Assembly (NCBI GenBank): GCA_964019055.1
Contig: OZ025206.1
Coordinates: forward strand, 13,861,291-13,925,290
Reading direction: 5' to 3'
Length of the DNA: 64,000 nt
From: Anthopleura xanthogrammica
Lineage: Eukaryota > Cnidaria > Anthozoa > Actiniaria > Actiniidae
The notes below the pieces were generated by a model. It saw only the letters and a list, made by a program, of their open reading frames with translations. It searched no databases and was not told the origin of the DNA. Positions 12,031-25,567 of this stretch are shown piece by piece. The number at the start of each line of letters is the position of its first letter. The first letter of the stretch is position 1. The position numbers were made by a program, and so were the translations under genes.

Positions 12031-14760
12031 ATTAAATCATTATCGATTTCTCCTGCCTCTTGTCATGGCCGTGCTACCACGTGATGGTGCAAACCCTCTA
12101 CTGACGTCCGGTATTCATAAGTGACATCACGTGACAATATCTAGCTTTTTATTATTGCTGAATTTCAATGATCAGCTGACAACATAACAGACTTTGAACC
12201 TTCACTGATCGTTGGTCAAACACCGCTGACCACCATGTACTGTCAAAGAAAATACTTTCCAGTGAAACCTCGAAACACGACATCTTGGTTTTCACGCTGA
12301 ACATTCTAACAGCTCGGAGAAGGTTTTTCAAGTTTCTTTTTTTGCAATTTCAGTTTCCATTTTTTCCACTCATTCATTCCACATTAAAGGTTCACTTGTA
12401 CGAAAACACCCGAATTTTTGAAAGTCTGAATAATTCAAATATTCGAGGAGTTATGATTATGAAAACTAGATAGGCAAAGTTTTAGCTTGAGCTCTGAGCC
12501 ACTTGCAGTTGAGAAATTGGGTTTACGAATCTAAAAGAACAAAAGGGGTTGCGCAAACTGATGACCTAGTTTACTCACAGTTTAGATGCTAAAATAAATT
12601 AATAATTTTTATCCGCCATTTTTGATTTTGAAGAAAATATGTCGGTGAACGACTATTGAAGTCAGATAGATAAGTTTAACTAAGTTTCAACTCATTTCCA
12701 ATTTTCATCCAGGTGCCCCTTTAACACCAATCAGATCACCTATATATTTTTTTCAGTATTTTTTTTAAATCCGCCAAGCCTGATTATCTAAGGATGTCTT
12801 GTGAGAAATTATCAAGATAATGTAATGCTATTGCATTTCCATTAACTGGCTTGCAAAGTATCTTATTCTTACTGTACCTAAGCAGCTAGTAACCTACAGA
12901 AGTACGGATCATCTTATAGAAGAAAAGTAGATATTCACCGTGTTATAAATACTTTAGACCCTTACTATTAGCAAGAAATGTATCATGTAGATGACAAATA
13001 ATCTTTTTATATCAGCTTAATGAATATTTTCGACATCGAATGCCATCAATCTTATGTACTATCACAGTAATGATTAGAAGCTATACTAAAAGGCTCAATG
13101 TACACGCTTAAATTAGTAATACTAGCTAGTAAGTTCTAAGCTATAAGCCAATACCTTTAAGCCAGGATTTGTTGTATTACATTAGACCATGGTTCTGAAA
13201 AACAAACTTGCTGTAGATTCGTGAGGAATATCTATCTATTTAGATTAAGAGCTAAGCTCGAAGTCAACTATTTTTTCATTTCACTTTTATGCTAGAAAAC
13301 GGCTCGTGTTTTTTTTTACCATTCCATTGTCTCCTCATGCATGACTTACAAATATTATCGCTTTTTAAAAAGTCATATTTCAAACGCTAAGACACCTTTA
13401 GTTCAAAGCCGAAGAGCAATATTGAAGAATACAACAGATGAACTTGATTTCACGATGCTGAGTGCACGAGTCATTTAGATATTGATTTTTGTTTTCGTTT
13501 TCAAATGGATGAACGTATTTTTCAGTGAGTTCTAAAGCAGATATTTGTTTGGCAGGCGTCTCGCGTTATATCGGCAATGGAATTAGGAATTGGCATGAAA
13601 AGAGTCCGTGGTTAAGACACGCCATCAAACAAGAAAAAACGACGCGTTCGTGTAAAAAAATTAAAAATTGAAAACAAGTTTTTAAAATATTGAAAATTGA
13701 AAAGTTTGTTAAAAAGAGGCGAAAACTCAAAAATGAGATTCACAAAAAAGATAATGAACTGTACTTACGATAGGAGAGAAGATGGATCATCTAGTACGCA
13801 GCCGAATCTACCTAAGACAGACCTCTGAAAAATATAAAAACAAATGATATCTAATAAATAAGCATGGCCTTGTGACGTCACATGAGAAGAATTCCACTCA
13901 ATCAGCCCACAAATGGTTACAATTGAGGAGTATTTTATTATCCTTGTATTTTTTTAAAACAAATTCACTAAGTAATGCTTGAGTTTAAAGCGGGTCTTAT
14001 TTTTTATTCTCAATAAAGTGGCTCAGTACTGTCTAGAGGTTAAATGGATAATACGATTTTTTTTTTTTGCCTTTGTACAGTCGGCTTTACTTATGATGTT
14101 AAAAATTATGATAAGCTGAGAGGACCTAACAAATACCCAGGTAACGCAGTAATCAATATTATCTTATACCTCCAACCGCGAACTGACTTTTGGCGAATTA
14201 CCAAAAGGACAGCATATTTCAATATACATGACCGTTCTAATAATGTTCTTCAAAAACAAATAATGAACCAGCCCTACCTCCTCAAGGCCCTGAGGGACAT
14301 TTTGGATGCTAAAAATACACCCATCTATTTTATAAGATTGAGTGTCTAGCGAATACTTGGATACGTATTGGTAAGTTATAACGAGGGTCTTTTACAAGCC
14401 AAAAGCAGTCTTAACTGACAAAAATATTTGATCTGTTGTAGCCAATACATTTTCCTTTGTGTAAATATGGGATTAGTTTTTCACTTTTGCATTGAGTTTT
14501 AACGTGGTGACTCGCTATTTACACCTGAGTGTAGTGTTTAGTATTCAGTAAGGAATGTTTTTTGACAAAGATGCATAATACCTTTGGTTTTGATAAATTA
14601 CAGAATATGTATACTAGAAAGAGCATTGTTCTTGTTATTCCTTTTGCTTGTTGAGGATAATTTTTTGTAGAATTGGGAAAAGAAAATCGCCGTCTGGTTT
14701 CTTTCATGGAATTCAAAACGTGACAAAAAATCAGCTGCGATGCAAGAAGAGAGAGGGGAA
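12031..14760. other. No gene recognised
   Basis: AT-rich DNA. The longest ORF (14044-14349 plus, 101 codons) starts in a poly-T-derived Phe run and matches no family I know. I treat it as chance, with a small chance of a real exon. Confidence 0.4.
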
Positions 14761-14826
14761 GACGAGAAGAAGAAGTAGTAGAAGAAGAAGAAGAAAAAGA
14801 AGAAGAAGAAGTAGAAGAAGAAGAAG

Positions 14827-14902
<76 letters not shown>

Positions 14903-14947
14903 AGAAGAAGAAGAAAAATAAAAAGGAAGAAAGAAAGAAAGAAAGAT
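14761..14947. repeat. Compound GAR / CAG / GAA trinucleotide tract
   Basis: Purine-only GAA/GAG units (14761-14829) run into 23 pure CAG units (14830-14898), then back to GAA and GAAA. The Arg/Ser and Leu homopolymer ORFs over it are artefacts. Confidence 0.95.
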
Positions 14948-14959
14948 TTATCCAAAAGA

Positions 14960-16140
14960 GATAAAATAAATTAGAATATAATTCAGCGTACTTTCTCTTA
15001 ATCTTTTATTAATGATAGACTTAATAGACTCTAAAATAACTTTTAACGTCAAATCAAGGGAGATTAGTCATGATGGATCACTAAGTGTTTCGTTAATATG
15101 AAGCAACTAAAAAGTCATAAAGTCCAAAAGCACAGACCCTTTGAGGATATTTGATTGATTTCAAGCTTTTCCCCTAACAAATTCGAGACCGGTGGACTGC
15201 TAAGACAATTCAATAAAATTAACTATAGAAAATATACAGTCTTGACAAAGACTGCTATATGAAGTCAGGTTCATCAGCGTGGGAGTTAATGGTAATATTT
15301 TTTCTAAATTGCTGTCTGGGATGTCCTTTTAGTTTTATTAAATATATGAACACTTTGGTCAGGGGGGCAACCAATGGCGTGAGGAGGGGGGCGAGGGGTG
15401 GTGGCCACCCTCCCAAAAATTTTGGGATCGAGCCTTTTTTGCTTTGATGTATGATTTCAATGCCAGTGGCGTAGGGAGGGAGCGGCCACGTGTCCCCCAA
15501 ACCCCCCACTTTTTGCCGTAATTAGTTTTTATTCTCAGCTAGGTGCCTCCCCAGATCCTGGGTCATCGCTACGCCACTGGGTCAACATGTTGATATAACA
15601 CGCTTATGGGAATGAGGTACGAGTAGTACATGCAAGGGAGGGTCGGGAGGAGGGGGTCATAACCGGGGGGTCACAATCTGCTATTCATTTCACTGATAAT
15701 CTCAGGATTAATCAGTATCTGCCCCTCCTCCTGATCTAGGTAACGACGCGGTCCGTTTTTAATTATAGAAACACTTATCTTAACGATAACCCGATGTGGG
15801 AGAATGAAAGCTTATAGGTATGCGAAACAGTGGTCAGGATTCCGAAGAATAGCCTCTAGAATCATGTAAAATGCTTTCTCGCGTAAGTTCCCCTTTTCTG
15901 AATGTACGAACAGTATATCTACTCTACTATATCTCTCCAGAACTAGCTGAGTTCACTAACACTTTAATTTCTACCTGCTTATCTGACTGCAAAACTCGTA
16001 ACTTTGACAATGTGAAATCTTGGCCAGTGAGCGCCGATATCATGGTAGCCCTGTGCCACAGGTTTTTCTTTTGACTCTGCTCTACTGAATTGATGTAAAT
16101 AATTAGCCATTTCTTACTGTTTCTAGCGCCATTGAACTGC
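14960..16140. other. No gene recognised; diffuse repeat remnants
   Basis: GGCGTAGGGAGG near 15470 and its near-complement around 15570 (CGCTACGCCACTGG), with G-rich and C-rich runs between 15360 and 15660, suggest degraded repeats. No exon is identifiable. Confidence 0.35.
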
Positions 16141-16149
16141 GTGAAATGG

Positions 16150-17461
16150 CGGGGGGGGGGGGGGGGGGGGAGGGGGTGTACTTCGGGGCGTTTCATACGG
16201 GGATGCTCCTCCCGAAATCTCGACCCCTTACCCTTTTATATTATTTTATCTCGATTTTGTCCACAATGCTTATATGTTCCAGTACACTTTCGTGCTGGAA
16301 TTTCAATTTTTCTACATATAAATACATTTACATGGGGGGGGGGGGGGGGGGGGAGGGGGAGGGGGTGTACTTCGGGGCGTTTCATACGGGGATGCTCCTC
16401 CCGAAATCTCGACCCCTTACCCTTTTATATTATTTTATCTCGATTTTGTCCACAATGCTTATATGTTCCAGTACACTTTCGTGCTGGAATTTCAATTTTT
16501 CTACATATAAATACATTTACATGGGGGGGGGGGGGGGGGGGGAGGGGGAGGGGGTGTACTTCGGGGCGTTTCATACGGGGATGCTCCTCCCGAAATCTCG
16601 ACCCCTTACCCTTTTATATTATTTTATCTCGATTTTGTCCACAATGCTTATATGTTCCAGTACACTTTCGTGCTGGAATTTCAATTTTTCTACATATAAA
16701 TACATTTACATGGGGGGGGGGGGGGGGAGGGGGAGGGGGTGTACTTCGGGGCGTTTCATACGGGGATGCTCCTCCCGAAATCTCGACCCCTTACCCTTTT
16801 ATATTATTTTATCTCGATTTTGTCCACAATGCTTATATGTTCCAGTACACTTTCGTGCTGGAATTTCAATTTTTCTACATATAAATACATTTACATGGGG
16901 GGGGGGGGGGGGGGGGGAGGGGGAGGGGGTGTACTTCGGGGCGTTTCATACGGGGATGCTCCTCCCGAAATCTCGACCCCTTACCCTTTTATATTATTTT
17001 ATCTCGATTTTGTCCACAATGCTTATATGTTCCAGTACACTTTCGTGCTGGAATTTCAATTTTTCTACATATAAATACATTTACATGGGGGGGGGGGGGG
17101 GGGGGAGGGGGAGGGGGTGTACTTCGGGGCGTTTCATACGGGGATGCTCCTCCCGAAATCTCGACCCCTTACCCTTTTATATTATTTTATCTCGATTTTG
17201 TCCACAATGCTTATATGTTCCAGTACACTTTCGTGCTGGAATTTCAATTTTTCTACATATAAATACATTTACATGGGGGGGGGGGGGGGGGGGGGAGGGG
17301 GAGGGGGTGTACTTCGGGGCGTTTCATACGGGGATGCTCCTCCCGAAATCTCGACCCCTTACCCTTTTATATTATTTTATCTCGATTTTGTCCACAATAC
17401 TTAAATGTTCCAGTACACTTTCGTGCTGGAATTTCAATTTTTCTACATATAAATACATTTA
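16150..17461. repeat. Minisatellite, seven ~188-bp units with poly-G
   Basis: The units end at about 16333, 16522, 16711, 16896, 17086, 17274 and 17461. They are virtually identical (GTGTACTTCGGGGCGTTTCA near the start, AAATACATTTACATG at the end); length differences come mainly from the G run at each junction. Only the last unit has clear substitutions, near 17399-17404. The 461-codon and 250-codon ORFs across it are repeat translations that change frame with G-run length, not proteins. Confidence 0.95.
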
Positions 17462-17639
17462 CGGTTGTGAACTTCCTTATTCTTGGGCACACGCTAATTG
17501 TGAACGGCCAGGAGGTTATCTACACAATTAGCTAGTGGTAGTAATAGACCTGTAAAGGTCAAGAGTGAATAAGATATAAATAACATATGAATATGTAACA
17601 ATAGAATAATGTTAGAATAAGGTAAGTTATATATACACA

Positions 17640-17715
17640 AAAATATACTATATATAAAATGTATATATATATATAATATATGTATGTATAAAATGTATAT
17701 GTATAATATATATAA
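17640..17715. repeat. AT-rich TATA/TGTA simple repeat
   Basis: Alternating TATATA/TGTATA sequence lies downstream of the LINE remnant's coding end (minus strand). Confidence 0.8.
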
Positions 17716-17789
17716 GGAAAAGGACAAAAAGAGCTCTGATCGAAAAATTATATAATTACTAAAATTTATAGAGATGTATTGAGTTTAAA

Positions 17790-18263
17790 GATAGGATTTT
17801 ACTGGTTAATATATGATTCAATTATATTCATTAATAGCTTTTTTTGAAAATAGATTTTCTTGATTTCTTTACTCTTCATCAAGAGAGTTCCAAATTGTTG
17901 CACCAGTAAATTTCACATTGAATTTTACATAATTGGCCTTAGCATGTGGAATTGTATAATTTAATTTTGAAGCAAATCTAGTATCATTATAATTATGTCT
18001 TTGACTGGCCGAAATGAGAAGAAGCTATCCAAGATACTATGGAGATAATCATGATGAAAGTCATACATGAAACTAGCAGGTTGGTACGTAATGAGATCAT
18101 GAAATTTTAGAATTTTAAGGTTAATGAAGCCAGGGTTTGTATGATCTCTAAAATCAGCAAATGTCATAAGCTTTATAGCTTTTTTCTGTAGAATAAGAAG
18201 AGGATTTACATTTGAAGCATATGTGTTTCCCCATACTACAACACCATCAGTGAGATAGGGGTA

Positions 18264-18330
<67 letters not shown>

Positions 18331-18475
18331 GATAAATAAGCGAATAGTACAGGCTAATGAGAATACTCTTAGTGACCGTATGACGTAACTTAGCTAATAT
18401 CCCAATACCACGTTTTATTTCGCTTACTATCGAGAAAAGACCGCGCGCACTGATAATACTCATCAGTTTTGTTCT
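17790..18475 (-). pseudogene. LINE reverse-transcriptase C-terminal remnant
   Basis: Reading the minus strand from 18475, the conceptual peptide has IGILAKLRH and LYYSLIY, then YPYLTDGVVVWGNTY, LLILQKKAIKLMTF, LKFHDLI, and after a frame change HNYNDTRFASKLNYTIPHAK and TIWNSLDE before a stop near 17866. This order is characteristic of the region after the RT domain in CR1/Jockey-type non-LTR retrotransposons. The ORF is interrupted by an ATT microsatellite (18264-18330) between LIY and YPYLT and by at least one frameshift near 17990. Endonuclease and RT core are absent. Exact clade uncertain. Confidence 0.8.
18264..18330. repeat. ATT/AAT microsatellite, ~22 units
   Basis: A perfect trinucleotide array sitting inside the LINE remnant's ORF; it produces the poly-Leu ORF on the minus strand. 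Confidence 0.97.
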
Positions 18476-19530
18476 AAGTTTATGGTATTTCGTTTGGGTT
18501 AGTTAAATATGTATAATGACGTATTACCTGGTAACTATTCCAAAAAATGTCGTTTATTTTTTTTCACTTTTTAAGTGATAATTAAAAAGCATTTTTAATG
18601 TGATCATTAAAGTCAAAAAGAAAAGCACAAATCATCACCGAAATTCCATCGCCATGATGTCTACACCATGATATAAGTATTAGACAGGTTATCCCAAAAT
18701 AGCAGGAAACTTCACAAAGCACACTGAGAAATGACGTCAAAGGGCACTATTAATTAGCAACTCCTTGCGCGTGCGCAGCTCACCCTGGGCATGCATTTTG
18801 GGAGCCAGCAAATCCAACAATCCAATATGGCTGCCGATTGACGTGAGTTAAAGCTATAAAGGAATTGGTGTGCTTTATTTTGAGCCGGAGGAGGCTGTAA
18901 GCTTTAACGTATTATACTCCAAAGCCATGTATTTCAGTAAAAAGATTACATGAGCTAATTCTTTCATCCTCGAACAAATTAAAGCTATAGAAAAATATTG
19001 GTTAATCCGATATTATATGATAGATTCTCACGTGCGCTCCGATTGGTTTACGTACCGCTCGTGATTTCTATTAGAAACCTTTTTCGTGTCCAAGAGCTCC
19101 AGCCGTGTTATCAGAGAAAAGAAAATACATAAAGCGTACTCATGAGTTTATATCACAATGTGGAGTTACCATTTCACCAGGCACTTCTATCTTAGCTTTT
19201 ATCTTTAATCATTTGGAATCGAGACTCGACGAAGGTTTCGCAATTTGCCTTATCATAATATCATTGTAATTATCGGTGAACCCTGTCTTAGAATTCGAAC
19301 TTTTCGGCTTGGTTGTACTATGTTTCAACGCTGTGTCTACAGTCAGTACAATGCCCGGCAGCCAAGAACGGTCTTGTTTCAAATGCTTTAAAAATAGCTA
19401 GACTCAATAACGTTTTCCTAAAAAAAGTTAGAAACCTCTTCTTTTGGCGCCTTATTTTTCCTTTTCCGACTGATCTTACGTTCGACATTCTGCCTTTGAT
19501 TTTCTACATAAATTCAGCATAAATGCATAT
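18476..19530. other. No gene recognised
   Basis: Contains GCGCGTGCGCAG and CCAATATGGCTGCCGATTG (18767-18840), motifs common near repeat ends in this window, but no exon I can support. Confidence 0.35.
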
Positions 19531-19900
19531 ATATCCCGTGGGGGAGGTACTAGGGGTGGTTTAGTGATGGGGATGATCCGCTGGGATCCGAAGACCCTGA
19601 CCCTATCTAAGACAAGAATATTTCTAAAAAAACATACCCTGTTCAAGACACAACAATGTAACATATAACCCTATCTAAGACTGGAGAGAAATACTATAAC
19701 CTGAATACGCCGGCACAGTGGAAGAGAACTAGTTTAAAAAAAAAGAAGTTAAAATTGAATGCCCTATCTTAGAGACTTGAAAACGCTAGTACCCCATTAC
19801 CTATACAATAATGATCCCTATTCAAGAAATAACATGGAAATCGCATACCCTGTCTAAGACCAAAATCTCGAAAAACCATACCTTATCCAGCGGAACATGT
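19530..19900. repeat. CCTATCTAAGAC-type degenerate direct repeats
   Basis: Short phrases such as ACCCTATCTAAGAC, ACCCTGTTCAAGAC and ACCCTGTCTAAGAC recur about every 45-100 bases (19600, 19630, 19668, 19846). This is an old, degraded tandem or dispersed repeat without coding potential. Confidence 0.6.
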
Positions 19901-20033
19901 GGTCCGACTCAACATCCAAAGAACAGAAATGAATTGTAAAGGAATTGTTAGGGGAATAGAAAGTTATAATACTCGAGGAGGTACAGTGTGCAAGAGCTGC
20001 CAATAATGTGAAAAAGATGTGCCACCTCTAAAG

Positions 20034-20290
20034 AAAGAAAGTAATAATACTCTAGAGAAAAGGGGCCTGAAATCCAATGAACTGAAGTGTGATTGAACAG
20101 ATAACATTTGTGAAAATGTTTTGCCATCCTTCTAAAGCAAGAAAGTAATAATGCTCAAGAGAAGTGGCCTGAAATTTAAAGAACTGAAGTGTAATTGAGC
20201 AGATAACATTTGTGAAAATGTTTTGCCATCTCTCTAAAGCAAGAAAGTAATAATACTCAAGAGGAGTGGCCTGAAATTTAAAGAACTGCT
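20034..20290. repeat. Tandem repeat, ~102-bp unit, 2.5 copies
   Basis: AAGAAAGTAATAATRCTC recurs at 20034, 20145 and 20247, and GAACTGAAGTGTRATTGARC at 20079 and 20181. A more diverged unit may precede it from about 19920. Confidence 0.8.
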
Positions 20291-20299
20291 AAGTACGTG

Positions 20300-22760
20300 T
20301 GCACTAATAACTATAAGCAGCAGGGGCGCTTCCGTAGTGTCTGAGTAACTGTAAAAACCTTCGCTTTTATCTTCTTAAACCAGAAATAAAGATTTTACTC
20401 AATCACACTATTGACCACGTTCTGAATCTGTTCTTATCCAGCTCAAACCAACCAATGATTGCAATTAATCTTTTTTGTTTACAAACCACTAAAAACATCA
20501 TATCGGGTTTTACTGGGAATTAATAATGATCCCCTACAAATCCGAGATAAAAGAGAAAGCTGGATTCAACTGGCCTAGAATAGATTTTCAAAAATTAAGT
20601 AGTGTTTTGACAAAGGAATAAGAATTATACAATACTACAAATCTTGCAATACTAGTAGAAATGGAGCCTTACTTACAATCATATTAGAAATGGAGAATTG
20701 ATATATATTTTCAACTAAGTCCTGAATGTAGACTTGCCACAAGTCGACAACTTTTTCTTTTTTTTTCGGCTTTCAGAAAAAAAGACCTCTCGCAAAACAA
20801 AACGGACTTTGAGAAAATCTTTCCTGAATGTTATAACACAAATTTTCAATTGTAGTTTGATTTCTTGGTACTGGTTCTTGTACCTCACATACAAATACGG
20901 GGGAAATGTGTAGTATACAGAGTGAATTAAATTGTACTTAACCCGCGATACAAAAATTACTTGTTTATGCGAAAAGTCAAATAGACACAAAAGAAAACAA
21001 TGGAAATACTGATCTACTAACCTTTGTTTGACCATACACTAACTATTTGACAGGGTTAAGTAAATTATTCTAATAAAAAGTATATAGAAATCACTGAATG
21101 ATGAAAAAGGATCGAGTCTGATGTGAAGTTACCTGAAAAGGATCAAAAAACAAGGCGAATTCCTAAGCCTTGTCGCGACAACTGATTCTGCATGCCTCAT
21201 CATATACAGTTTATTGATCAGTCACCAAGTCAATTACATATATTTCTAGAGAGTTAGTAATTAATAGATTACAACTAACACCTATTAATACGATGCTGGT
21301 GGCCTTCCATTAATGTTATAGGATATCGTCGTCCAGTGAAAGAGAAAGTTTAATTTTGATTCGGCATGTCCATTGCCTTTGGTAGCGATAAACGATAACG
21401 AATCCACATATTTTACGTGTTTGTTTTACCCCGGGGTGGGATTGGTCCTCATAATGAGAAAACTGATTGGATAGCTATCTCTTTTCCTATCGCTTTTTAC
21501 CTACGTTAGAATATTTAAGCGGGCGTCCTTGTTGGTAATTAAGTCAGTTATATAGAAATACCAAAGATTGTTATTATTGAGATATCTATGAATTGAGTAG
21601 GAGGAGAAGCTGAGTTTATTGGTTTTAGAATAAGAAGGAAAATACTGTTAGATTTTTAGAATTAACGTCATGAAAATAATGAAAATCTGTTATGATCTAT
21701 ATTCTTTATCTAAATGCTCCTTCAAATTCACTCAAATACTTACTAGTAATTAGAATCAACAGAAAAGAAAGCATTGCGTGTGTGAACTAAGTAAATCCTG
21801 CCGTTCACCTCATTTAGTTTCATTAAAGTCAAGCCAGCCCCTGTAGTTTGAGAGCTTGATATTTCCATTAACTTTTATCCCACATTAACTACTGTAATTA
21901 AAGCACCTCTTTACACTAGACTACGCGGAAATTCCTATTTTCGTTTACTTTTGATCTAATTTTAGTTTTCATACTAGTGCGTCATAAAAAATGAAAGTTA
22001 ATTCACAGGATGAACTGCATGGCGTCTAGCCTACTGGTCGCAATCAGGAGATTGCCATGGTGCTCGCTGAAGAACTCAAAGAAGTGTGCTGAAATGATCG
22101 TTCACTACGAGACTGATTTTCATTATCTTACTGGACTGAGTTGTTTGGAAGACGCGTTTTTCTCCCGCGGTTGATATTGAATATGTTGTTAAAAGTTCAA
22201 AGTCTTAGCTGAAACTGCATATGTGCAACGACATTGTGTCTGGAGAAGATAATGAATAACACTTCCTCAATTATTCTAATTTACTAAATAACTACTTTTT
22301 CATATTTTTTTGTTGTTGTTGTTAATTCTTATATCCACTTTTTTTTATATAATTTTTTTCTATGTCTTTTTTTTCTATTTCGCTGCTTCGATTTCTACTT
22401 TCATGTATATTTTCCCCAATTTTATTCCAATATAACTTTTTAATTTGACATGGTATCGTAGCATAATATTATTGTTATATTTTTTCATTTTTATTTCTAT
22501 TTCCATTGACAAATAATGACAATTAGAAGCAAATAATGACAACTGCTGAGCCGATTTCATTCTCTTTCGAATTCTTCCACCCTGCGTCACTAACGACCTT
22601 AAAAGCAACTCGAAATCTAGAACGGGGACGTGGGACCCGAGGTTTCAGAATTGTAATTTAATGATGGAGGAAGATCTGGAAATAGGTGTTACTTCTTGAT
22701 CCAAGGCGTGCGAAAAGGATATCGTCTTTTCTCGTTCAGATGCTGACGGTTCTTTAAGGT
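20300..22760. other. No gene recognised
   Basis: AT-rich DNA with T-rich runs near 22300-22380. The minus-strand ORF 20715-21035 (106 codons) has Lys/Phe-rich composition and no recognisable domain. Confidence 0.4.
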
Positions 22761-22761
22761 C

Positions 22762-23100
22762 CCTACTTTAGTGACTGATACCACTTCAAAACCTACAGAT
22801 TTTCCCACTTTTTCGACCATTCCCATTTTTACTTCCGCTTTTATTCGAACTTATAATTTGTATTTTGGTTTAGATACTGATTACTACCACTGAAAAAAAA
22901 AACAATTTATCGTTCCGATCCTGAGGTAATGACTTATATATCATTAGTTTACTTCAAAACAAATTAATTTTCCCATTTTTTTACTTTCATTTTTAGTCCC
23001 AATTTCATTCAAAATATATACTTTGTATCTCGGTTTAGAAGTAAATAATGATAACTGACATGGAAATTAAAGAAATTATCTTTCTTCAACTCCTAATGTA
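22762..23100. repeat. Two diverged ~165-bp direct repeats
   Basis: ACTTCAAAAC, TTTTCCCAYTTTTT, TTGTATYTYGGTTTAGA and ACTGATTAC/AATGATAACTG-like blocks occur in the same order in units at about 22775 and 22950. A third, fainter copy may lie at 22390-22550. Confidence 0.5.
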
Positions 23101-23217
23101 GTAACTGATACTTGATTTGACTTGATTTTACTATAGTAAGATTTTCATTTGTGTGTGGCAATCAAATAACCAATGAAAACGCCAACGAACACACTGATCA
23201 CTCAAGCAAACGAAAAA

Positions 23218-23399
<182 letters not shown>

Positions 23400-24700
23400 A
23401 AGAACGTCTACAATCTCAGCGCCATTTAAATTTCAATCAAACTTTCACCTGCATTACTTGTAAAAATGATTTAAACCAAACACTAATCACATACATCATA
23501 TATGCATTGTTTTACTTACATAGTGAAACAGGGACAATAGCTCGCGGGAAGCCTACCGATGCCACTGATAGACCTCAAATGAACACCTCGAACTTGAAGG
23601 CACGCGATTCAAACTGAATGAACTACACGACTGGGATTTTCTCTCTTCAAATCATGGCCCCTACGACGAACATTATTACCGAGAGAAGCAAAATTAATTT
23701 TAAAAATAAGGCTTTTAGCCACGGAGTCACAGAGAATGGGCTTCCTACTGGGACAATAGACGTAACAAGAATATTTGAGTATTAAAGCACTCGGGATACC
23801 ACTTAGTCCAGTGTAGCCTACTGTGAATGCGATGGCTTTTTGTGGAAACATGTTCAAACATAAAGAAAACAAAGAAAGTAGCTAGTAGTGGATTATTGAT
23901 GCCTAGATAATAAACTGTTAAAAAACATTGGGTTTTAACATAGATATTTTTTTTAAACAAAAAAAAGTATTTATAACGTGTTGTTTGCGCACGCAAAAAT
24001 CGACTTTGCGTAAATTGATTTTTAATAAAAACGTAAGTTTGAGAAACTCTAGGGTAGCACGTTTTTTTAGTCGGAACACATTTTGCGAAAAAAAATCTGA
24101 GGAAAATAGTTTAATAAAATAGATCATTTCAAAGAGAATATAGGCATATTTTGAAATTATTTTGGGTGCGAGGTTAAAAGGAAAATAAAAAATCACAATT
24201 TTTTCTCAATGGAGGCCTTGCATCCAAGATAATTTGGAAATGTGCCCATAGCCTCTTTAACTCTATTCTTAGGTGAGTTATGGAATACTCTTATAGACGG
24301 GCAAAAACTCGGGAACCTCTAGGATATATATATATCCGGCAAAATTTTATGGCAAAAATTACGTCTTGGATTTTATTTCTTTCACGCTGAGAATTTTTCG
24401 TAGCATTCAACATGATTCAACGCATTAGTTCGATTTCCAACGCATGTTTGGATAACTATTAATACCAACACTTTTCTATATCTTGATAAAGCAAATATCG
24501 AAGAGTGTAATTAACTTTTTTCCAGTTTCTAATTGGATTGTTATCGACTGGTATCGATAGTACGGTGCGAGAAATGCAAACATTGAACGGATATTCAAGT
24601 AGCAGGAAGCAGAGATAAGACTATAACTCATCAATGTGTGCTTGAAGCTACGGATATTGGGATCAAATGTTCGAAAAATTAAATGTTAAAGTTATTTTAG
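23400..24700. other. No gene recognised
   Basis: Overlapping short ORFs on both strands (23609-24196) show no domain or splice evidence. Confidence 0.4.
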
Positions 24701-24916
24701 GTTAATCCTTTAGGGCCCTATTGTAAGCTACGGCCCCGTCCACACTAATACTTTTCCCTCGAAAATGCATTCTTCTCGATGACCTTGTATCTACACTAAA
24801 ATGATCGCCGGAGAATCTGATAGTTTTCATCAAAAACGCATACAATGAAAAGGTATTATTATTATTAGTAGTATTATTAGACGTAAACGGAGCGTTCGAA
24901 AACGCATTAATGCTCG

Positions 24917-25406
24917 TGTACACTAGCAATTTTGTCGCGCGACTTGAAGGGAGATTTCAACGACGATTTTATCGAACCCCAAATCGCACGTGTACTGAAA
25001 CGGCCTGCAATTTTATGGCGATTTTACGGCAACAGATCGCAACCGAGTCGCCACCCATTCGAACATGCTCGAAATTTAGTTCAACTTGCGGCGATTTTCA
25101 CTTGACAAATACCAAAAATGCTGCCGTGCCTATACCCCCCTTGGGAGAAACAAATGCAAGTTTCGAGCACGAAAGTAAATTTGGAGATGGAGGATGACCG
25201 GCCGATGGCAAAAGAAAGGCAAGTCCTAAACAGGAAAAAAAACATTTTATCCGATGGCCGTTAGAAAAAGAGACACTGCTTTTTAGGAAATATCGCAGCA
25301 AGTTTGCAATAAAATCACTGGATGTTTACATTTGCGATGAAGATTGCAATAAAATCGCCCTTGAAATCGCAGCTCAAGTCGAGCGACAGAATGATTGCTA
25401 GTTTGC
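24917..25406. mobile_element. Foldback element with ~45-60-bp ends
   Basis: The left end (ACTAGCAATTTTGTCGCGCG, then ACTTGAAG and GATTTCAA) is matched in reverse complement at 25346-25406 (TTGAAATCGC, TCAAGTCGAGCGAC, ATTGCTAGT). It lies next to CCGTCCACACTAATACTTTT (24736), which looks like another repeat of the same kind. Confidence 0.6.
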
Positions 25407-25567
25407 GCAGGCCTTTATATTGTGAACGGATCCAAGATTTCTCACGATTTCTATGGTTGCAACTTGTCTCGCGAAAAAATTTTTTTTTTCAAGCTGCATA
25501 AGCTTTCTGGTATTTTTAAATTTTGCGTTGCAGAAAAACGGTAGAGCCGGCTAGTCTTTACTTTCTG

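Noticed and set aside
14648..14974. Arg/Ser-rich and poly-Leu ORFs
   Set aside because: Product of the GAR/CAG compound repeat.
16132..17531. 461- and 250-codon ORFs with Gly-rich blocks and repeated modules
   Set aside because: They are translations of the ~188-bp minisatellite; the frame changes with each poly-G length and several frames are open at once.
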